In this document: positions 7,571 through 12,167 of the stretch, one piece after another | How the letters are laid out: each line of letters starts with the position of its first letter | How positions within the stretch are numbered: the first letter of the stretch is position 1 | Assembly (NCBI GenBank): GCA_001787475.1 | Contig: MFXB01000026.1 | Span: 1-12,167 of the forward strand | DNA length: 12,167 nucleotides | Source: Candidatus Peregrinibacteria bacterium RIFCSPLOWO2_01_FULL_48_20 | GTDB lineage: Bacteria > Patescibacteriota > Gracilibacteria > UBA1369 > 2-02-FULL-48-14 | Reading direction: 5' to 3' | Notes under the pieces: generated by a model | Database searches by the model: none | What the model saw: only the letters and a program-made list of their open reading frames with translations | What the model was told of the DNA's origin: nothing | Translations under genes and position numbers: made by a program

Positions 7571-7785
7571 AAGGTGAAATTTCTTTTTGTTTTTGTTTCT
7601 GGTTTTGAAGGAGCGATGGAAACGTTGTGTTTTTGTTTGGCGCCGTCGTGTCCCGTTGGTGCCGTTTTCAGCGTTTCATATCAATATACGCAAAGGCTTC
7701 TTGCTTATCAAGTTTCTGCGGTGGACGTGAACACAAAATTGTTTCAAGGTAGTATTTTTGCTTCTGATGACTTGTAAGGACATTC
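7571..7785 (+). other. gene-free stretch, T-rich start, no recognised feature
   Basis: The region opens with T-rich sequence (CTTTTTGTTTTTGTTTC around 7580-7596), resembling the tail of the terminator at 7390-7401. An open frame of 67 codons (7574-7777) starts in this T-run with GTG and has no recognisable motif; I do not regard it as a gene. Nothing else is seen before the sdaAB promoter candidate. Confidence 0.4.
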
Positions 7786-7814
7786 TTGCAAAGAAAATTG
7801 TTTTAGTGCATACT
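7786..7814 (+). promoter_or_regulatory. candidate promoter of the sdaAB operon
   Basis: TTGCAA (7786-7791), a 17-nt spacer and CATACT (7809-7814), each matching the consensus at 4 of 6 positions. Transcription would start near 7821, giving a leader of about 15 nt before the ATG at 7836 and excluding the TTG start at 7758. Confidence 0.35.
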
Positions 7815-7835
7815 CCCAGTGCCTTACAGGCGCCG

Positions 7836-8522
7836 ATGAGTACATTTTCTCTCTTCGATATCGCGGGTCCCATCATGGTGGGTCCATCGAGCTCGCATAC
7901 CGCGGGTGCGGCGAAGATTGGCCAGTTTGCTCGGGCTATTTTTGATTCCACCCCTACCAAAGCTCATTTCCTTCTTCACGGATCTTTTGGAGAAGTTTAT
8001 AAAGGGCATGCTACGGATCGGGCTCTTTTAGGGGGAATAATGAAGTTTGCTCCCAATGACGGACGTATTAAGGAAGCATTTGAAGTTGCTAAAGAAAAAA
8101 AAATTAAGTACGCGTTTGAACCCGGAAATTTGGGGAGCGGGTATCATCCCAACAGCGTTCGAATCACTTTGGAGAACAAGAAACGATCCATGACCATTGT
8201 GGGTTCGTCGATCGGGGGTGGGAATGTGATCATTATTCAAATCAACGGGTTTGATGTGCATCTTACTGGAAACAGCGCGGAACAATATTTTACGCTGGTG
8301 GTTCAGAATGAAAACCTTCCTGGAATGCTGGCTAAAATTACGGGGTTTTTGGGAAATAAAGGCATTCGAATCGTGAACATGCAGAGTTGTTATTTGGCTC
8401 TGGAAAATAAAGTTTTAAGTGTGCTCAGCATTGAAAAGGCTCTTACTCTCAAAGAGATTCTTGACCTCGAAAGTGAGGATGGAATTTTATTTGTACGTAC
8501 TCTTAACAAGCTTGCGCAATGA
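7836..8522 (+). CDS. sdaAB: L-serine dehydratase, iron-sulfur dependent, beta subunit
   Basis: 228 residues; partner of the alpha subunit encoded next, together deaminating L-serine to pyruvate and ammonia in the cytoplasm. The N-terminus SLFDIAGPIMVGPSSSHTAG (5-24) is diagnostic of this subunit. YKGHATD (55-61) and GSSIGGG (123-129) follow, and residues 151-224 form an ACT domain (YFTLVVQNENLPGMLAKITG), the usual small-molecule-binding module of the Bacillus-type two-subunit enzyme. The ATG at 7836 gives the normal family length and N-terminus; upstream extension to TTG 7758 adds 26 residues without family character. The stop overlaps the start of the alpha gene as ATGA (8519-8522). First gene of a six-gene coupled run. 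The ACT domain suggests allosteric control, but the ligand is not visible from sequence. Confidence 0.95.
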   Translation: MSTFSLFDIAGPIMVGPSSSHTAGAAKIGQFARAIFDSTPTKAHFLLHGSFGEVYKGHATDRALLGGIMKFAPNDGRIKEAFEVAKEKKIKYAFEPGNLGSGYHPNSVRITLENKKRSMTIVGSSIGGGNVIIIQINGFDVHLTGNSAEQYFTLVVQNENLPGMLAKITGFLGNKGIRIVNMQSCYLALENKVLSVLSIEKALTLKEILDLESEDGILFVRTLNKLAQ

Positions 8523-9448
8523 CGAAGAATTATATTTTTCACAACGCGAAAGAACTGCTCGAACATTGCCACAATCACAAAATGTCGATTTGGGAAGTGA
8601 TGCTGAACTATGAATTGCAGCTTTCGAAAAAATCAAAAAAAGAAGTTTTAAAAATGCTTGGAGACCGGCTGAAAGTGATTTTTGACAGTATTGATGCCGC
8701 CGTAAAAAATCCGGAAATGTCGCCGAGCGGGATGGTGGGAAAGTCCACTCCCTTGCTTGCCAAAGCGGTGCGGGATTTTAAGAAATGGGACAAAAAATTG
8801 CTATTAAATGAGGCGGCGACAAGAGCGATGCTCGGAGCGGTTGCAACGGGAGAAAACAATGCGCGAATGGGAGTGATTTTGGCCTTCCCCACGGCTGGCG
8901 CTGCGGGAGTTTTGCCGGGGGTGATTTTTGGAGCGAAGCACAAACTGAAACTCAAAGAAGAACAAATGTTGGAGATGATGCTCACTGCCTCGGCCATTGG
9001 AGTGATTATTGCGAATACGGCTACGCTTTCGGGCGCGGCCGGAGGCTGCCAAGCCGAGGTGGGAAGCGCCACGGCCATGGCCGCGGCCGCGCTTACCGAA
9101 GTGCGAGGTTACAGTCCGGAAACTTCTTTGCACGCGTCTTCGCTCGCTCTTAAAAACATGATCGGTTTGGCGTGCGATCCCATCGGCGGACTTGTGGAAG
9201 TGCCATGCATCAAACGGAACGGAATCGGGGCTGTGTTTAGTATGGCGGCCAGCGATATGGCCTGCATGGGCGTGGAAAGTTTTGTGCCCTTCGATGAAGT
9301 GGTGCGCGCCATGCGTGAAGTGGGCGACATGATGAATCCTAAAATCCGTGAAACAGCTTTGGGCGGCCTCGCGGTTACTCCCACCGGTCAACGCGTGGCG
9401 GAAAAAATGGGGCTGCTTAATATTGGCACTAATCCTTGCTCGAAATGA
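8519..9448 (+). CDS. sdaAA: L-serine dehydratase, iron-sulfur dependent, alpha subunit
   Basis: 309 residues, the catalytic subunit that holds the oxygen-sensitive [4Fe-4S] cluster acting as Lewis acid on the serine hydroxyl. Cluster cysteines are visible in SGAAGGCQAEVG (Cys177), GLACDPIGG (Cys219) and VEVPCIKRN (Cys230). FPTAGAAGVLPG (123-134) is the conserved glycine-rich block near the substrate, and GENNARMG precedes it. A further cysteine lies three residues from the C-terminus (NPCSK, Cys307). In the single-chain Legionella enzyme a C-terminal cysteine occupies the open cluster site until serine displaces it, and Cys307 is placed to do the same. The gene overlaps sdaAB upstream and purN downstream (ATGA, 9445-9448). 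The complete cluster set indicates an active enzyme and an anaerobic or microaerobic cell. Confidence 0.97.
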   Translation: MTKNYIFHNAKELLEHCHNHKMSIWEVMLNYELQLSKKSKKEVLKMLGDRLKVIFDSIDAAVKNPEMSPSGMVGKSTPLLAKAVRDFKKWDKKLLLNEAATRAMLGAVATGENNARMGVILAFPTAGAAGVLPGVIFGAKHKLKLKEEQMLEMMLTASAIGVIIANTATLSGAAGGCQAEVGSATAMAAAALTEVRGYSPETSLHASSLALKNMIGLACDPIGGLVEVPCIKRNGIGAVFSMAASDMACMGVESFVPFDEVVRAMREVGDMMNPKIRETALGGLAVTPTGQRVAEKMGLLNIGTNPCSK

Positions 9449-10050
9449 TCTTTAAACTCGGCATTCTCGCTTCCGGAAATGGCACCGATCTCGATGCCAT
9501 TTATAAAGAAATCGACGAGGGCAAAATGCCCGGAATTGAAGTGGTGATTGTGCTTTCCAATGTGGAGGGCGCACCGGTTTTAGGGAAGGCCGATGCTCGT
9601 GGTTTAAGGGCGGAGTTTGTGAATCCAAAGGGAAAATCCAAAGAAGACTATGATTTGGAGTTGGTGAGTTTGATGAAAGAAGCGGAAGTGGATTTGGTGT
9701 GTTTGATCGGATATATGAAAGTTTTGACGCCGGTTTTTGTGAGGGAGTTTCCAAGGCACATCATCAATGTGCATCCTGCGCTTTTGCCCAAATATGGAGG
9801 ACATGGGTGGTATGGAATGAAAGTGCACGAAGAAGTTTTGAAAAATCATGAAAAAGAAACTGGGATGACGGTTCACTATGTGGATTACGGTGTGGATAGC
9901 GGGGCGATGATTTTGCAGGAGAAAGTGGCGGTGGCACCGGACGACACGCCTGAAACTTTAAAAGTAAAAGTCCAGGCGCTCGAGAAAAAAGCGTATCCGG
10001 AGGCAATACGGTTGATCTGTAAAGAGAGAACGGGTAAGCTGGGCGGGTGA
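9445..10050 (+). CDS. purN: phosphoribosylglycinamide formyltransferase (GAR transformylase)
   Basis: 201 residues. PurN transfers the formyl group of 10-formyl-tetrahydrofolate to GAR, the third step of de novo purine synthesis. The phosphate-binding loop SGNGTDLDAI (10-19) has Asp where E. coli has Asn (SGNGSNLQAI). The active site is present: Asn108 and His110 in INVHPALLPKYGG, and the late aspartate Asp151 in VDYGVDSGAMILQ. GHGWYGMKVHEEVL (119-132) is the variant found in many bacterial PurN proteins. The ATG at 9445 overlaps the sdaAA stop; a TTG nine bases upstream is less likely. No other purine gene is in the window, and the gene lies between a serine dehydratase and a ferredoxin-linked oxidoreductase. 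Either the operon is a convenience linkage, or this copy serves folate/one-carbon balance. Assignment to the formyltransferase family is firm. Confidence 0.92.
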   Translation: MIFKLGILASGNGTDLDAIYKEIDEGKMPGIEVVIVLSNVEGAPVLGKADARGLRAEFVNPKGKSKEDYDLELVSLMKEAEVDLVCLIGYMKVLTPVFVREFPRHIINVHPALLPKYGGHGWYGMKVHEEVLKNHEKETGMTVHYVDYGVDSGAMILQEKVAVAPDDTPETLKVKVQALEKKAYPEAIRLICKERTGKLGG

Positions 10051-10316
10051 TTTCCCAAGACTCAAAATATCGTATTCGACATGACAGGCCAAACTGCATC
10101 GGATGCTCGGCGTGTGCGAGTATTGCACCGAAGTTTTGGGAGATGAGCGATTTGGATGGAAAGTCGGATGTGATCGGTTCAAAAATGGGCGAAGACGGAT
10201 TGGAAGAGATGGAGATTTCGGAGGAAGATTTTCAATGCAATCTGGATGCGGCGGAGGCCTGCCCCGTGAATGTGATACACTTGATCCAAATCGGCGATAA
10301 TAAGCAAATTATATGA
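10047..10316 (+). CDS. single-cluster [4Fe-4S] ferredoxin
   Basis: 89 residues; a small soluble electron carrier. CIGCSAC (Cys17, Cys20, Cys23) and ACPVNVI (Cys72) supply the four ligands of one [4Fe-4S] cluster, in the pattern CxxCxxC...CP. Cys64 is spare; in related one-cluster ferredoxins an extra cysteine near this position joins a disulfide, though the usual partner is not evident here. Residues 35-63 form a strongly acidic linker (DLDG, EDGLEEMEISEED) in place of a second cluster. The start is GTG at 10047, overlapping the purN stop as GTGA, and the stop overlaps the next gene as ATGA. Its place immediately before the oxidoreductase gene makes it the likely acceptor of that enzyme's electrons, or a delta-like subunit of the complex. 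Confidence 0.92.
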   Translation: MISQDSKYRIRHDRPNCIGCSACASIAPKFWEMSDLDGKSDVIGSKMGEDGLEEMEISEEDFQCNLDAAEACPVNVIHLIQIGDNKQII

Positions 10317-12058
10317 AAAGCGTGTATGAACCATTGACGTGGCTGGTGGGCGGTGAAGCCGGATACGGGATCACCACCATGGGGCAAATGTTCGCTCGTG
10401 CGTGCTCGCGCGGAGGGTTGAATGTTTTTGGATATGTGGAATACCCTTCGCTCATTCGTGGCGGGCACAACACGGCGATGGTGCGCGTGGCAAAGGAAAA
10501 AGTGTATGCGCACAGTGATAAAATCGATGTGATGCTCGCGCTCAACAAAGAAACGATTGATTTGCACAAGGATGAAATGGCCGATGGTGGCGTGATTATT
10601 TATGATGGAGAAAGTGTGGCGGTGGACGCTGACGGGGTGACTTTGTTTTCGGTGCCGCTTGCAAAAATCACCAAGGACTTGGGCGCGGAACGAGTGATGC
10701 GAAACACCGTGGCTTTGGGCGCGTGTTTTTCGGTGATCGGGCTCGGATTTGAACCCGTGGAAGATGTACTGCAGACAACATTTGAGCGAAAGGGCGCGGA
10801 CGTGGTGGAGTACAACATAAAAGTAGCAAAAGCCGGGTTCGATTATGCGGAGGAAAACTTTAAAAGCACCTTTGCAAAGTCGATTACGGCGGTGGCGGGA
10901 GCTCCAAAGCGCATGGTGATTTCCGGAAACGAAGCGATTGCGCTCGGCGCCTTAAAAGCGGGCGTGAAATTTATGGCCGCCTACCCCATGACGCCGGTCA
11001 CGTCCATCATGCAGATCATTGCGAAGTATGGAGTGAAGCACAACATTGTGATGAAACATTCGGAAGATGAAATTGCCGCAATCAACATGGCGATTGGAGC
11101 GGCGCACATGGGAGTGCGAGCGATGACGGCCACTTCCGGAGGCGGATTTTCGCTGATGTCCGAAGCGCTGGGGATGGCGGGCATAACGGAAACGCCGCTT
11201 GTCGTTGTGGAAGGCATGCGACCGGGACCTTCAACGGGACTTCCCACGTGGACAGATCAAGCGGATTTGCGTTTTGTGATGCACGCCTCGCAAGGCGAAT
11301 TTCCTCGCGTTATTTTTCTGCCTGGGGATATGAACGAGGCTTTTGAAATGACACTCAAGGCTTTCAATTTGGCGGAAAAATATCAAATGATTTGTTTTGT
11401 TTTGACGGATAAATATTTGGGAGAATCCGTGCAGTCGGTGGAACCGTTTAACGTGGCCTACAAAGTGGATCGCGGGGCACTCATGACGATGGAAGCGGCT
11501 CTGGCCATGAAATCGGGAGAGTATAAGCGCTTTGAATTCACGGAAAGTGGAGTTTCGCGGCGTGCCCTGCCGGGTTTTCCGAACACGATTTATGCCGTTT
11601 CAACCGATGAACATCAAGAGTATGGCGATCTTGACGAAGGCGGTGAGAATCGAATAAAAATGGTGGATAAACGAGCTAAAAAATTGGTGACATTACAAAA
11701 GGAATCGCTGAGTGATTTTGAAATGTTTGAGTTGCATGGACCGGCGGACAGTGAGCTCACGCTAATTTCTTGGGGATCCACCAAAGGTCCCATTTTAGAG
11801 GCCTTGGAAGTGGCGAACGAGGGGGGGCTAAAAGTGAATTTCTTACAGATCAAAACAGCTTTGCCTTTCGCAAGTGAGGGGGTGGTGAAGATTTTGAATG
11901 CGGCGAAAAAAACCTTGCTGATTGAAACGAACTCCGAGGCCCAAATGGGTGGAGTGATTCGCGAAAAAACCGGTATTCTTATTGAAAATCGTTTCCTTCG
12001 CTATGATGGTCGTCCGTTCCATCCGGCGGAAATTCTTGATAAAATTAAATCTCTATGA
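10313..12058 (+). CDS. 2-oxoacid:ferredoxin oxidoreductase, fused gamma-alpha subunit
   Basis: 581 residues. With its beta subunit it oxidatively decarboxylates a 2-oxoacid with CoA, reducing ferredoxin. The N-terminal gamma domain (about 8-185) has GGEAGYGITTMGQMFARA and EYPSLIRGGHNT (43-54). The alpha part begins near 200 (GNEAIALGALKAGVKF), with YPMTPVT (224-230) corresponding to the YPITP-type substrate loop, then TSGGGFSLMSEALGMA and GPSTGLPTWTDQADL (305-319). The transketolase C-like domain occupies about 485-575 (LISWGSTKGP, NFLQIKTALPF, LIETNSEAQMGG). The gamma-alpha fusion is the form found in archaeal and many anaerobic bacterial OFORs. Substrate cannot be fixed from the sequence alone: the upstream serine dehydratase makes pyruvate the best guess, while 2-oxoglutarate or branched oxoacids are alternatives. 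It overlaps the ferredoxin and beta genes by ATGA at each end. Confidence 0.94.
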   Translation: MKSVYEPLTWLVGGEAGYGITTMGQMFARACSRGGLNVFGYVEYPSLIRGGHNTAMVRVAKEKVYAHSDKIDVMLALNKETIDLHKDEMADGGVIIYDGESVAVDADGVTLFSVPLAKITKDLGAERVMRNTVALGACFSVIGLGFEPVEDVLQTTFERKGADVVEYNIKVAKAGFDYAEENFKSTFAKSITAVAGAPKRMVISGNEAIALGALKAGVKFMAAYPMTPVTSIMQIIAKYGVKHNIVMKHSEDEIAAINMAIGAAHMGVRAMTATSGGGFSLMSEALGMAGITETPLVVVEGMRPGPSTGLPTWTDQADLRFVMHASQGEFPRVIFLPGDMNEAFEMTLKAFNLAEKYQMICFVLTDKYLGESVQSVEPFNVAYKVDRGALMTMEAALAMKSGEYKRFEFTESGVSRRALPGFPNTIYAVSTDEHQEYGDLDEGGENRIKMVDKRAKKLVTLQKESLSDFEMFELHGPADSELTLISWGSTKGPILEALEVANEGGLKVNFLQIKTALPFASEGVVKILNAAKKTLLIETNSEAQMGGVIREKTGILIENRFLRYDGRPFHPAEILDKIKSL

Positions 12059-12167
12059 GCAAGCCCTTAAAAATGTTGGAAAAACTTACGGACTTGGACA
12101 CCGGATCCAAGTGTAACTGGTGCCCGGGTTGCGGCGACTTTGGAATTTTGGTGGCGCTGAAACAAGC
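12055..12167 (+). CDS. 2-oxoacid:ferredoxin oxidoreductase, beta subunit (start only)
   Basis: The first 37 residues are present before the window ends. CNWCPGCGDFGIL (20-32) contains the WCPGCG motif typical of the thiamine-diphosphate-binding beta subunit, with Cys23 and Cys26 as two of the [4Fe-4S] ligands. The ATG overlaps the stop of the gamma-alpha gene (12055-12058), so the two subunits are made together. The remaining two cluster cysteines and the thiamine diphosphate site lie outside the window. Confidence 0.93.
   Translation, partial: MSKPLKMLEKLTDLDTGSKCNWCPGCGDFGILVALKQ

Noticed and set aside
7574..7777. 67-codon ORF before sdaAB
   Set aside because: It starts with GTG inside a T-rich run, has no motif, and lies upstream of the operon promoter candidate.
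8804..9391. 195-codon minus-strand ORF opposite sdaAA
   Set aside because: Shadow frame of a well-conserved gene; composition rich in His/Arg/Ser typical of antisense reading.

Overview
The window is ordinary bacterial chromosome: dense housekeeping and energy genes on both strands and no mobile element, phage gene or CRISPR array. TGA is a working stop codon in most genes, so lineages that recode TGA are excluded. No gene start shows a convincing Shine-Dalgarno sequence. The gene content (serine dehydratase, ferredoxin, 2-oxoacid:ferredoxin oxidoreductase) points to an anaerobic, amino-acid-fermenting bacterium. The compact overlapping genes and the small beta-lactamase-fold protein resemble what is seen in uncultivated Patescibacteria/CPR-like lineages, but that placement is inference.

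Left part (1-2565). A minus-strand pair encodes a PfkB-type carbohydrate kinase and then MutS, which runs off the left edge; their coding regions overlap by ATGA. To the right is a plus-strand tRNA-Arg(CCU) gene with a promoter candidate and a strong hairpin directly in front of it. The tRNA ends one base before the stop codon of the convergent M48 protease gene.

Middle part (2567-7233). A membrane M48 metalloprotease (minus) is divergent from lexA (plus). The lexA promoter is clear (TTGACG, 17 nt, TATAGT) and carries a CTCA-N8-TGAG dyad over the -10 box, which may be the LexA operator. After a short palindrome/terminator comes about 300 nt with at most one doubtful 52-codon ORF and nested inverted repeats. 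A minus-strand UlaG-like beta-lactamase-fold protein follows; it has lost the metal-binding histidines. Enolase is next.

Right part (7234-12167). A 600-nt gap holds a candidate structured RNA with an intrinsic-type terminator hairpin inside it. Then comes a tightly coupled plus-strand operon: sdaAB, sdaAA, purN, a one-cluster ferredoxin, a fused gamma-alpha 2-oxoacid:ferredoxin oxidoreductase subunit, and the start of its beta subunit. Every junction is a 4-base ATGA or GTGA overlap. Read as a pathway, serine is deaminated to pyruvate, which is oxidised to acetyl-CoA with electrons passed to the co-encoded ferredoxin. purN is the odd member. The most interesting points are this serine-to-acetyl-CoA cassette, the unassigned RNA candidate, the putative LexA operator and the metal-site-less beta-lactamase-fold protein.
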